From contig NW_025946882.1 in the NCBI RefSeq assembly GCF_000764305.2, positions 288,560-352,559 on the forward strand: a stretch of DNA of 64,000 bases. The letters are read 5' to 3'. Numbering within the stretch: the first letter of the stretch is position 1; each line of letters begins with the position of its first letter. Positions 13,198 to 25,600 of the stretch are shown here, piece by piece. The notes under the pieces are model-generated. The model made no database searches. It had not been told where the DNA came from and saw only the letters and a list, made by a program, of their open reading frames with translations. A program made the position numbers and the translations under genes. The stretch comes from Hyalella azteca (Eukaryota > Arthropoda > Malacostraca > Amphipoda > Hyalellidae).

Positions 13198-14164
13198 CCG
13201 TAAAATGGGGTAACTTAGACCGGCAGGGTAACTTAGACCACTTTTCGTTTCTTTAACAAAAACCCCCACAACTCAAAAACTATTTAACATAGAAAAATTT
13301 GTCGATGGGCATTAAAGGCCTAATACTGAGGCTACATAACACAATAGAAAGATTTAAAAAGTTTGCATATCTAATAGGTTAAAAAATCAAAAATATGACC
13401 CATGAAAAAAAGCTATTATTTAAAGCCTGTCAGAGTACCCCCTCCAATTTTTTTATTTTTTGGTCAAATATCTCCAGGTTTTGATGCATTCTAGTAGAAT
13501 TCTTCTAGTTACATATGCAAATGACAAATTTTAGGAAAGTGCCATAGTTTGCAAATGGTGGGTGCCGCCCCCAAATGGGGGAACTTAGACCACCTAATGT
13601 CAGCCCTGATGGGGTAACATAGAATGGCTTGGAAGTTAATATAAAATTACCATATATAACATATTTTATGCTTGACAGCCTATTTGTTTTTTCTTTATGT
13701 TTCAGACTCTACAGAGTCTCATATATGGTAATTTTAACTTAATTTCCAAGCCAGTCAATATTTACCCTGTCAGGGCTGCCATTAGGTAAGTCACATTTCC
13801 CCCATTATGGGGCGGCACCCCCCATTTGCAAACTATGACACTTTCCTCAAGTTTGTCATTTGCATATGTAACTGGAAGAGTTCTATTACAATGCACAAAA
13901 ACCTGGAATTATTTGGAGTTATTTTAACGAAAAATATAATTGATTTTACCACCCGGTCTAAGATACCCCAAGAGCTGGGGTAACAAAGACCGTCACTTTT
14001 TTTGAAATTACATAAAGACTATGAGAGGCAGGAGCCAGCAATTTATGGTAAGTGAAGCTAGAGTATAGACCTGTATTTTGCATGTTTCAATTCAAGTTTA
14101 ATTTAGCTAGTAAAAAAATTGCATCATTTATAAAAAAAGTGGTCCAAGTTACCCCATTTTACGG
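13198..14164. mobile_element. 967 bp foldback DNA element with TA flanks
   Basis: The two ends are inverted copies (CCGTAAAATGGGGTAACTTA at 13198 and its complement ending at 14164), each bordered by TA (13196-13197 and 14165-14166). The inverted similarity continues almost to the centre (about 13700/13730), so nearly the entire element is a long imperfect palindrome. It contains no transposase frame. TA duplication and terminal inverted repeats suggest a Tc1/mariner-mobilised non-autonomous element. Confidence 0.8.
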
Positions 14165-14182
14165 TAATGATGTTGGACATTT

Positions 14183-14251
14183 GACTTTTGAATTTTTACA
14201 ATACTGTCAGACTAAAATTTAGTCTGACAGTATTGTAAAAATTCGAAAGTC
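14183..14251. repeat. 69 bp near-perfect hairpin
   Basis: The sequence reads GACTTTTGAATTTTTACAAT... and returns as its own reverse complement around a centre at about 14217, with about 34 bp arms, one mismatch and essentially no loop. It lies only 17 bp beyond the right TA of the preceding foldback element. It may be a separate tiny MITE; nothing shows that it is transcribed. Confidence 0.85.
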
Positions 14252-15510
14252 TTGGAATTCTGGATGGTAATATAGCCCGTCTTCAAAGTGGAATTGGATG
14301 GAATTCTGTATAGGTAATATATTCTCATGTTAACATGAGGAAATGTATCAAAAAACCTACCCTACCACATTACACTACCTTCCACTGCAGTGAAAATCGA
14401 TAAACTGAGCTCATTAGAAACTGCCGCGCTTCCGAAATCTTGTGTGGTTTGACATCCAATCCTGTGTTGGCAACGGCTCAATCAAGCTGCTAACTAGTCA
14501 TTTATCTGTAGGGTAGTTGACAAATTTTTGCAATGAATATGTTCTAAAATAAAAAAGAAACACATCCACATTTGCAAAAAATTCTCACGATTGTTTTACA
14601 ATACCAACAAAGTTTTTGATATCACACAAAATTATGAGAAAAACTGTCACTCTTTCACTGCATACATTCACATCGTGCTTCTATGTTTATGTATGACAAG
14701 GCGGTGTCCACACACTTTTGTTTTGGTTGTGTCTAGTTAGATTTCACAATAAATAGACTTGATCCACATTCCATACTGAGATTCAAATGATTGAAAGTTT
14801 TTTTAAATTATAAAAACCTATTTATATGTTCCAGATTTTATTTCTTCCATTTTTTGCCCTATTATGTTATATTTATCTTAATAAATTCACTTCAAATTCT
14901 GAATGATTTCGTCTGCCATCGTGAGTTTTCCAACATTTTGTGTCTTTTAGAAAATGTTCGTTGTTTAACCCATTAATGAGGAGAATTATTTTCAGAATTA
15001 TTTTGGTTCCATGTGAGAATATTATCATTTGTGATGGTAATGAACAAAATATGTGTTCATATATTTATTTTTTGTTGTATGTGACAAATTATAGCTTGGT
15101 TCCATGTGGAACTGCTTGGCATTAACATAACGTTTCTTCAAACAACACTTTTTCCAATAGTAAATCAAGCAAGGGTATTCATAATGGATAATGTGTAATA
15201 GAATACATATTCATAATGGACAATACTGATGATAAACCAATCATGGCAGAATATTATTTAATTTTTAGCATAGAATCCTTTCATTCATTCAAAATGAATG
15301 GAAAGGTTGCTCATTTTACGAATTTTTGTGGGTGCATTGTCAACATTGTTTACGAAGCCCTGCATTTGCAGTGCTTCTGATGTCTCTTTGCTGGCCAATG
15401 TTGTTTATTGTTGTATTGCACTTCATCAAGGATCAAAGTAGAAGGGTGCACTATAGACCCTTATTGTTTTATTTAGGGTCTCCTGCATTATTGCATTTCC
15501 TAACCAATCA

Positions 15511-15917
15511 TTTTGAAAATTTATTGCAATAGCCATTCTTTTTTTTTCAAAAGTTGTTTCAGAAGCCAAATGAAACCAGAATAGATATCACATATAATAT
15601 GTTGGCTTGGGACCAATTGTATCATGTTTATGGGACCAATCCATGTTCCAGTCCATGAATAAGTTTCTGTTTCTATTAGATCCACTGATTGGCTTCAATT
15701 GCAGAAAAATATATTTTGAAAATTTATTGCAATAGCCATTCTTTTTTTTTTTCAAAAGTTTTTTCAGAAGCCAAATGAAACCAGAATAGATATCACATAT
15801 AATATGTTGGCTTGGGACCAATTGTATCATGTTTATGGGACCAATCCATGTTCCAGTCCATGAATAAGTTTCTGTTTCTATTAGATCCGCTGATTGGCTT
15901 CAATTGCAGAAAAATAT
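15511..15917 (+). repeat. 203 bp direct tandem duplication
   Basis: The block starting TTTTGAAAATTTATTGCAAT at about 15511 is repeated immediately downstream with a period of 203 bp. The copies differ by only a few substitutions and T-run length, so the duplication is recent or an assembly artefact. Both copies are non-coding; open frames across them are incidental. Confidence 0.85.
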
Positions 15918-17149
15918 CATCTGATTGATCTGCTGCCCAAAGTTTATAACTAAATCTCATGGGCTAGTCACATATATGTCGTAGTATAATGTGGCCATGT
16001 CGACCACAGTTGACTTTCTTCTCTGTCTATAGTTATTGTTTTCACATTTGGTGATAACTGTTGCTACAATGACTATTCTCGATAGGCGAGCAGAATTGCT
16101 AGTGGCTGCGTCATCTGAGTTATCTGAATCTCAGTATGTTTCGTTTGTTGCTGCTTCTGTGAAAGGTTCACTAGCAAATATTTGATCTTCGTGTTATTCT
16201 TCTTTCAAAATCCCAATTATTTCATGTGATGATCTGCCAAAAATACAATTAGAAAAAAAATGACTCTGGATGAAAAATCGTATAGTGTTCAACGTACCGT
16301 ACCTACTTTCAAATATTTCAACTTTCGGGATATATACTCCTAACAGCTCTAAAGATAATAGTTCACTAATAAATAACAGACAAACTGTAGATCTAAGATC
16401 TAAATAAATAATTTCTAAATACAAACAAGTTTTTGAAATACAATGCCTAACTATATCACAAAGTAATCTACTTGGAAAATGAGATGACCAGAATGCTTAC
16501 ACTACTGCCGAGCTGTTCAATTGGAACCAGACAAAATATTTCATGACCTAAATGACTTTAGAAACATTATATCATGTAATACCATGTACAGAATTAAACG
16601 TACTCTCTTTATCAATAAAATTCTGCATCTAACTTATAAATGAAATATTTTTAGAATGAACTACTTACCTTTCTCTGCAATGATGTCAAGCTCTCCTGTC
16701 TGATACCCGGTACTTACAATTTTTTAATGTTAACTGAGCAGGGAGTAGTCAGTGCAGCAGAACCAAACATTGCCAGAACACGTCCAAGCTGTGTATCAAA
16801 CCAACGCATCCACTAGTATATTGATTTGACCATACAATTTTATTATGAATCCATTTTTTTCCACTGGTTCCAAATGGAACTGCTTGGCATTAATAGGTTA
16901 AAAGGGGAAACTATTTCATTATATAAAACATAGAGCATGCACCATATAGTGCATTAATAATACAATTTAATTTAATCCAAAATTAATTTTTAACTTAAAA
17001 AATATAATCAGAGATTTTTAATTCAACATTTTTCTAATAGAATTTAATTCTACAGCATGTACCAATTGTAGCATCTAGTGTATTAAATAATAAAATTTAA
17101 TTTAATTCTACAGCTTCAACCGGTAAAAATGAGCATCATAGGATACATT

Positions 17150-17465
17150 ACAAATTGAATAACAATGGATGGATTTGATAGGTATTTTATTAATCCTGTT
17201 TGTATGTAAGAACGGAAATGACACTTCTATTACAGAATGATAATGGAAATGTCCCTACTATTTCAGAAACTTTTCTTGAATACACTTGCAAAAACTAAAG
17301 TTCTGTAATCAATGGAGTCTTCAAAATTACAAAATTGTTTAATTTAAAATTTTTAGCTATATGAGTGAGATCGTCATTCGTCCATCATAGAAGCTGTAAG
17401 AAATAATTCGTTGTTTTTGATGTAAAAGAATGGTTTTAAACTAAAAGAAATGCAATACTTACTTT
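17150..17465 (-). repeat. Dispersed repeat, right copy of an inverted pair
   Basis: Reverse-complement partner of 12890-13195. The two copies face each other across about 4 kb. They may be two independent insertions in opposite orientation or remnants of long inverted ends of one larger element. Confidence 0.7.
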
Positions 17466-17539
17466 TTGGAAATACGATGCTAAAATTAATGATCCGTATT
17501 TGAATTTAATAGACGTTACGCTTTCAGAATTATTTTCAG

Positions 17540-19307
17540 AAAGTTTGTACCGATGTACCGATTTAGAATTTATAATTCTACAAATTGCATAATGCAATGC
17601 ACAATTCAAGATCACCTATGAGGATGAATTTAATTCTCATGACTGGGAAAGATTTCAAAATTTATTGTACTATCACGTAAGCATGATACGAGTTTTTTGT
17701 CCTTTCAATGAACAAAGTTTATTTAGCTTCTATTGGGTGTAATGGGTAGAACATTGCGACATATTAGCGGCCAATGATTGGTTGGCCATCGGTTGGTTAT
17801 TTCCAACTATTGGTTGATGTTCAGCTCTTGATAACGCTGATTAATGGTTTACAAATATTGGGGTAGATACGTACATCGTCCAAGAGTTTTGATGCAAAAA
17901 TTTTTATTTAAAGGATAATAAATTGATTTGCAATTGTTTAATCCCTCTTATGGATATAAATAAACATCATTCGATTTATTTCAAAAACGTTTCATAAATG
18001 AGCATTAGAATATTTCCTATGAATAAACCAAGTCCAAGTAACAAAATAATTTGTTTGAATTTTTGTTCATTTGATCAGAAACAACATAATTAATCTCTCT
18101 CTTGCACTAAATATACGAATTATTAGTCGGACTTGGTTACCGTCTGTAATGATCATCCTGCTAGATTATGCACCGAGAGTGGGAAGCGGGAATGAAGCTA
18201 GGTATTTAATTAAGTTGCATGCTGGCCAATGTGATATGTAGTTCTGCTCATCTGAACTCTGGATTGCGTGTTTAGTGTGCATGATGGAAAACTCTGCTTT
18301 GCAGCGTACTTATAATTAATTAATGAAGTTTAGTTCATTGCAGTCAACTTAAGAGACAAATTTTCAACTAATACTTTTTATAAGTCTAATTTTAATTGTT
18401 GAGTGAAAGGTGCAGGCATACAACTAATTCAAAAAGTTTGTACCGATTTAGAATTTATAATTCTACAAATTGCATAATGCAATGCACAATTCAAGATCAC
18501 CTATGAGTATGAATTCAATTCTCATGACTGGGAAAGATTTCAAAATTTATTGTACTATCACGTAAGCATGATATGAGCTTTTTGTCCTTTCAATGAACAA
18601 AGTTTATTTAGCTTCTATTGGGTGTAATGGGTAGAACAATGCGACATATTAGCGGCCAATGATTGGTTGGCCATCGGTTGGTTATTTCCAACTATTGGTT
18701 GATGTTCAGCTCTTGATAACGCTGATTAATGGTTTACAAATATTGGGGTAGATACATTGTCCAAGAGTTTTGATGCAAAAATTTTTATTTAAAGGATAAT
18801 AAATTGATTTGCAATTGTTTAATCCCTCTTATGGATATAAATAAACATCATTCGATTTATTTCAAAAACGTTTCATAAATGAGCATTAGAATATTTCCTA
18901 TGAATAAACCAAGTCCAAGTAACAAAATAATTTGTTTGAATTTTTGTTCATTTGATCAGAAACAACATAATTAATCTCTCTCTTGCACTAAATATACGAA
19001 TTATTAGTCGGACTTGGTTACCGTCCGTAATGATCATCCTGCTAGATTATGCACCGGGAGTGGGAAGCGGGAATGAAGCTAGGTATTTAATTAAGTTGCA
19101 CGCTGGCCAATGTGATATGTAGTTCTGCTCATCTGAACTCTGGATTGCGTGTTTAGTGTGCATGATGGAAAACTCTGCTTTGCAGCGTACTTATAATTAA
19201 TTAATGAAGTTTAGTTCATTGCAGTCAACTTAAGAGACAAATTTTCAACTAATACTTTTTATAAGTCTAATTTTAATTGTTGAGTGAAAGGTGCAGGCAT
19301 ACAACTA
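17540..19307 (+). repeat. Recent direct tandem duplication, about 0.88 kb per copy
   Basis: Copy 1 runs from about 17540 to 18426 and copy 2 from about 18432 to 19307, offset 881-885 bp. Long stretches are identical; I noticed only a few substitutions and a small indel (GATACGTACATCG versus GATACATTG). No coding frame is shared. The near identity implies a young duplication or two haplotypes joined head to tail by the assembler. Confidence 0.9.
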
Positions 19308-20389
19308 GCAAGTGACTAGGTACTTTATAGAAACTGAGCAAGTTAGCATATGTGGTTTAAGCCTTTAAGAAGTTTATTTTTTGCCTCAAATGACAATATT
19401 GGGTCAAAAAAGTGGTCTTGGTGGATCAAAATAATATATGAACCTTCAAAATTAGGATTCCATTCTGCTGTCATTTTCTTGCTGCTGCTACTTGACAGCA
19501 CTGATATATCTAATTGGCAAGCCACAACTGAATTTTTTGAGCCATGGTTTTATGGATTTGCCAGCCGTGATTCAATTTATTTTGAGCCATAAATTCCATA
19601 TCTTGGCCATGAATTGCCATTTACGAGTCGCAAATTTATTTACCAAGTCCATGCATGTGTTACCCCAAATCTCTAATTTTACCCTAAAACAGTCATGTGG
19701 CAATAATAACATTTGTCTTTACTGTAAGCTGAACACGTGTTAATGCAGTCTGATCGCTCTGATGTGACTGCAACTATGCGCAATCTTCAACAAAACGTAT
19801 AGGTTGACTTGTTTACATTACAAATTAGGGTGATTACATTCTGCAGGATATTCTGGCAGGCAGGGTAAAGTAATGCAGATTGTGTAAGTGGAAAATTTTA
19901 TGAAATGACATGTTTGCAAAGTGCAAATCGCAATTTTTTCAATCAAACAAAAATGTATCATGACATTTGAGCTGTGAGATTTCATGCCTACTGAAATTAT
20001 GATATTAGAGTCACGATATTTCAGAAAAAAATAGGACTTTTCCAGCCCTGGCTGGCACTGCAATGAGTGCAATGTCAGTGGCATGGACTATTCTAGACTT
20101 GAAATCTGTTTCACTTCATATCAAATTTTATAATATTAAATATTAATTATTATTGAACATTAACAAATGAAATTTATTCTATATTATTATTTTCATTCTA
20201 CTTATAATAGTAGAATAATATTACTTTTTGTTATATAATTTTGTTCATGGAAATATGGGAATACAACTCTAATGATTAATTTTAGCCTGAAGCCCTGAAC
20301 ATGTACCTAATGCACAAAATTAGCAATCAATTATTCAAGGTACTTTTGTCCACAACAAAAACTAACCTTAAAACTGATCACCTTGGTCA
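19308..20389. other. Gene-free stretch
   Basis: Open frames of up to 88 codons exist on both strands but none resembles a protein and they overlap one another. The segment TCATGCCTACTGAAATTATG at about 19981 begins a short dispersed repeat that also appears near 11220 (inverted) and 21165. Nothing else is recognised. Confidence 0.5.
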
Positions 20390-20958
20390 AAAATGGGCGG
20401 GGCAGCATCGGCAGATGGTAGCAAGCTGTACCAGCTGCTGCTGCAGCAGCTTGCTTGGTCAACAATTTTAAATATGAAAGGAAAAGGCCTGGACAAAGTG
20501 TGCTTTCAAGTCCTTAAGAGCATAAAACGTATAAAAAATTATGTTTCTGCATGGACTTCAATGCTGTTAACATTGAGAAACTTTTTAATATCTTTCTTGT
20601 TATAAATACTTGCTAATTAAATTTAATTTGGCTATAAATGTCACTTGAAAACTGAGCGCTCCATGTTGCAGTGCTCAGTTTTCAAGTGACATTTATATCC
20701 AAATTAAAATGATATAGTAAGTATTTCTTGCATGAGAAATACTTTGTTTCTCATTGTTGACAGCATTAAAATCCATATATACTGAAATGTTGATTTTTTT
20801 ATGTATATATTTTAGGCTAAAATTTTAGGCTCCTGAGGTCTTGAAACTGCACTTTGTCCAGGCCTTTACCTTTCAAATTCAAAATTCTTGAAGAAGCAAG
20901 GCTAGCTGCTGCAGCTCCTGGTGCAGCTTGCTGCCATCACGATGCTGGTCTGCCCCTT
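20390..20958. mobile_element. 0.57 kb foldback element with tight central hairpin
   Basis: The left arm begins near 20390 (GGGCGGGGCAGCATCGGCAG) and its diverged reverse complement ends near 20958 (GATGCTGGTCTGCCCC). Matches between arms include AAGGCCTGGACAAAGTG and the CTGCTGCAGCAGCTTGCTT segment. The centre at about 20634-20697 is a much more exact hairpin (AAATGTCACTTGAAAACTGA and its complement). The 70-codon plus-strand frame at 20393 is part of one arm and not a credible gene. Confidence 0.75.
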
Positions 20959-22062
20959 ATGTTCATTTAGTATGCAGCTATCTCTTGTTCGGGAAGGTGC
21001 TAGTGTGTTGTGCAACGGGCCATAAAGAAGCAGTCACCAGTTCAACAATGTCATAAGACCATGCTCATTTATATTACCTAAAGAATTGCAGTATGCTGGT
21101 GAAGATGCTCCAAAGATGCCAATATCTTGAGCTGAAAGGCTCACTTTACAGCCTGGTTTATAGCTACTGAAATTGTATGATATTAGAGCTGTGATATTTC
21201 AGAAAAAAAGCAGGACTTCTCCCAATGTAGATTTATGGGACCTTTTATCTGATTTGCAGGTGGCTACTGTCCTATTTTTAGCTTTGGGCACAGGTTCAGG
21301 CTGTTCCCCAACTGGAAAATTAGGCTAAAGCCACCTGTGAAGTGGACAAAAACACCCATCAATCTGGCTAATTTTATCTGTTACAAAAGCTTTTCCCAAT
21401 TTCTTATTTATCGCTAAAAAAAATCAAGAAAAATATTTTAAAAATTGTACGTCAATAATCTTGGGTCATTTTTGAAAGTCACGGGCAGAAATGCGTTATT
21501 TTTCTTGATCTCTATTAAAGCTAATTTGAGATATTGAACAGAAATGTCCTAAGTTCAGGGATGATAATAATCACTTCATGGATGAGTTCTGAAAGTTGAG
21601 GGAAAAGTAAAACTATAAGTATTCTCTTGTCTGTTCTTGTTTTTTTTACTGACGAAATTGGAAAAATGGCCATGCTCATGTGGATTTTTGCCCAATTTAT
21701 TGGTGATTTCTGTCCAATTTTCCACTTGTGTAGGGAAGTAAAAAGGCAAGAACTTAGGGCTATTGTATTGGAATGGGTAAAATTGTCCCATTCTGGAATT
21801 GGATGGAGGCCACTTGTCAAAATGAGATGAAAATGCTCTTTCTTACTAGTACAAAAAATGTCTACTAGTACTGCCTAAGCAACATCTGGATTTTTGAGGC
21901 CATGAATTCTTGTATTTTTCCAAATGGCTAATTTGCTGACTGTAATATTATTGAACAAATCTAAGTAAGTAAAGTAGGTTATATAGTTAAGTTTAGGTTT
22001 TAGTTTTAAAAGGATAGTGTTAAAGATCTTGTCAGACCATTCAGTATTTTTAAGACCATTAA
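20959..22062. other. Gene-free stretch upstream of RSL1D1
   Basis: No exon with good splice sites and no conserved protein is visible. It should contain, or lie close to, the promoter and 5' leader of the RSL1D1 gene, but I see no clear core-promoter element. Overlapping open frames at 21521-21830 on both strands are incidental. Confidence 0.4.
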
Positions 22063-22215
22063 ATGAAGAAAAAGATCAAAGTAACCAACATGTTGAATTT
22101 AGAATCAGGGGAGCAGGCTAACAATACCATAAGTGTGCAAATTCAATGCAGACTTGTCTTTGGGCTTTGTGCAAGGATTTGTGTGTGTAATTCAGCAATT
22201 GCAGAGGTTGCTGAG
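22063..22215 (+). CDS. Possible first coding exon of RSL1D1 (uncertain)
   Basis: The exon at 22667 begins after a clear acceptor with no methionine nearby, so an upstream exon must supply the start. ATG at 22063 opens a lysine-rich start (MKKKIKVTN) and reads in frame to GAG|GTACAG at 22215/22216, a phase-0 donor that would join correctly. The second half of the segment looks unlike a conserved protein, so a different, more upstream exon is quite possible. Confidence 0.25.
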
Positions 22216-22666
22216 GTACAGAGAATGTTCTATTATACTGTTTATATTCTACTGTATCTGTTGATAATGTATATTTGCTATCTCATGTTCCTGTGGTTGT
22301 AATAATATTGCGTTTATTCATATTTAATTCTTCAATTCACTTTGATTTAGGTGTGCAGTAATTTGTTGAATTAAATACAAATTAGACTTTGTTCTTTGTA
22401 GGGAGTCAACAGTAAACATAGAACAAGCCATTACCAACACCTTGCTGCTCCTGTACTCTTAATTAATTTTAATTTAATATTCATATGTTGTGCAACCGTC
22501 AGCATCAATTGATATAAATGTTTATGAAAGCTAATTTTTTTAGCCTTGGCATGCAAGATCATTATGTATACTTATGTAATAATGTACCATATGTATTGCC
22601 AATTTCTGCAATATCCTTCATAGCACGTTTAATGATGAAATTTTTTCTTGTTTCTTGGTTTTTCAG

Positions 22667-25600
22667 ATTCGTGTCCGAAGGCGGAAGCCGTTTGACGAGC
22701 CACCAACAGAGAAAACTCTGGCTAAAAAATCAAGGGCTCTGCTGTCAGAAAGCTCAGCTCCAAAATCATCAGTTGGGCGCCAGTCAAGTACACAGGGCCA
22801 AGGCACCGTTAAAAGAGCTGTGGTCAAGGCTAAAATGGGCAAAAGCAAAAGGATTAAATCAGATTTAAAGGACAGTGAGAAGCTAATAAGCAACTCAATG
22901 GTAAGTTGCTTAGTCATGCAGACATTGTACATATTGTTTGATAAAAACATTGAGAATATTGGTGACAAAGAAGTCCTCTTCAGTTGACCTAATCACGTCG
23001 TGTTCCCTAGTTGATTTCCTCATTTTCTGTGTAATAATTATTAGGCTGGCCAAATTTTGGAAAAACTTTGAAAGCTTCATTCAATATTTACATGCATTGC
23101 CAAAACAAGAAATGAGACTTGAAGAACATATTCAAATCTTGATGAAATAAATCTATTTATAGTTGAGTAACTAAAGTTCAAGATGAATATTTTTATAAAA
23201 TTATCATATATGATTATATTGACAGTAGTAAGATATCCCTATTGGCTGAATTAAATGGCACCTGATTAGTTCTGATGATTGGACAAATTCCTCATTCTGG
23301 TGACTAAGAGACCATTTGCCTTGCACACTTGCTGAAATATGCACTGTCAAACAACTCTATGAATTTTATAATGTTGAAAGGAATACAAAAATGTTAAATC
23401 ACAATTTAAAATAGTTTCTTCTATAAATTAAACTATTCAATTAAATTTCTGTATTATTTAATTTCTTTTGGTCATTATTTGTGCAATTAACGTTCATTTT
23501 TCTGCATTATTTAATAATACCTGGAATTTAGTTTTAGGTAAAGTGACTATTTGTCAGTAATTTCAAGCTGATTTCCTGGTAATTATGATTGATATTTTAT
23601 ATACTCATAAATTTTGCCTGTCCTTAGCTCAGCTCATTCCTGTGTCACATTCATCAATCTGAATGTATTCTGTGCCTACTCTCACATGATGATCATACTT
23701 GTTCTGTTTGCAATTCAAGGTGAGAGTTAATTTGTTTAAGAAATTATTTCCCCTTGTTATATGCACTGCAACATTTCATAAGATACTATTATTTTCCGGT
23801 ATTTTTCAGATGAAGAAGTGCATTTTGTCACTGCTGAAGGAGTACAGTGACCAAGACAACTGTGATGCTGAAGGCAAGAAGTCTGTATTTGCTGAAGCAT
23901 CATCAAAAATCTCAAGCAAGCGTCGACTTTGTCTAACCATCGATAGCTTCAAAGTTCCACCACATAGGTCATCAAAAACACCTACACACCCCAAGATATT
24001 TAGATTGTACGTAATAATTATCTAAGCTAAGTATTTCTCAAATTGTTATGTTTATCATTACTGGCCGTTTATTTGTGTAATCATGTTTTATTTGCCACTA
24101 TGCTTAGGTATACAATGAATTCGGTGATGCTTTCATCTTCTAGCCTATATTTCAGTAATTTGAACAAACTCTTGTCAATCGTTTCTTACTCACTCCAAAG
24201 CACGTAATCAAGATCTAACTATGATCATTGGCAATAATGATTTTGATAAGAATCAAAAACTGTTCTGAGTTATATAAATTTTGGGGAATTTTGGTGTTTT
24301 CCTATAGATTTTCTTTGTTCAATTTTTCTAACACTGTATGCCAGCTTCATCTTTTCCAGTCTCTGAAAGTTGAGGTATGGAATCTCGGAATTTTGTATGT
24401 AAATCCTTTTTCTTTTTTGCACGGTATCCCTGTATTTTGGATGGTTTTTAGTGTTCAATTTGTTTGCTCTTACAAAACATTATATTCATATCTTTCTTTT
24501 GGCACTGCTTAGACCATTCAATTCTTATGTTTGATACAATTTCTCCTTGAAAACATTGGATATTCTTTTCTTCGCCCTCGCTTTGGCCGTTTCATTCCAA
24601 TATTTGGTATGATTGCAGTAAGCTGCCCCACGGTCTGACTGACGCGTCATCGAGCGTGCTGCTGGTCACCAAAGACTATCCCAAGCCCAAGAACCCGCGC
24701 CTCTCCAACGAACACTTCAGGCGCTTGCTCACCTCTGCTGGCTGCAATCACCTCATCACCGAGGTACTGCTTACTCCTTGTTTCCAAAGAAAGTGTTATT
24801 TTATAGGTACAATTTTTTCTCGGTGATGGAAGAGTTTACTAGAAAAAATTTTGTGGTAAATAGTACAGTATCTTGCTGGACTTAGTAGTGTAGTAGACTA
24901 GTATAGGTGTGTAAACAGTAGTGTACAAACAGGGTGCGTACCGATCATGGAAAATCTGGAATGTCCTGAAATTTAAATTTTCATTTTCCAGGCCTAAAAA
25001 GTACTGGAATTTCATTTCAGATTATGGAAAATACTGGAATATGCAAATAAATAAATAAATGAAGTCTTTTTCTGTGCTACGTGTGTTAACCCTAATCGCC
25101 ACGGGTTGTCGTGTCATGCTACAACCTCGGGTGCTAATGATATCTGCCTAAAAAGTACTGGAATTTCATTTCAGATTATGGAAAATACTGGAATATGCAA
25201 ATAAATAAAAAAATGAAGTCTTTTTCTGTGCTACGTGTGTTAACCCTAATCGCCACGGGTTGTCGTGTCATGCTACAACCTCGGGTGCTAATGATATCTG
25301 CCCTTAATTTTGTCAAGTATTTTTTAGGTATCTTCTATTTTACATACGCTGCGATTATTTTACCAGGCATTAATATAGATTGTTTCCTATCAAATGCAGT
25401 CTTCAAACGCACAATTGTGAACTCTAATCCATTTTTGAAAATTATGAGAATGGAAGGACCGAATTTCTGGCCTCAAGCAGAGCCATCTCCGTGTACAACT
25501 CCGACCGCTCGAACTTGTGTCTATGTTACCCATGGGGAGGAGACTGTAAGTCATTCACGTGTGCGTGTGCCTGAGATATCGCTGGTGCATGTGCAGCTTC

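Larger units (their letters stand above)
14252..17540. other. Gene-free AT-rich stretch
   Basis: Outside the 203 bp duplication and the repeat copy at 17150-17465 I see no gene. Small dispersed similarities occur: GGTTCCATGTGGAACTGCTT near 15098 recurs as GGTTCCAAATGGAACTGCTT near 16866, which marks further unclassified repeats. Open frames are short and AT-driven. Confidence 0.5.

Noticed and set aside
20393..20605. 70-codon plus-strand frame as a first exon of RSL1D1
   Set aside because: It lies within one arm of a foldback element and lacks a phase-matched donor leading to 22667.
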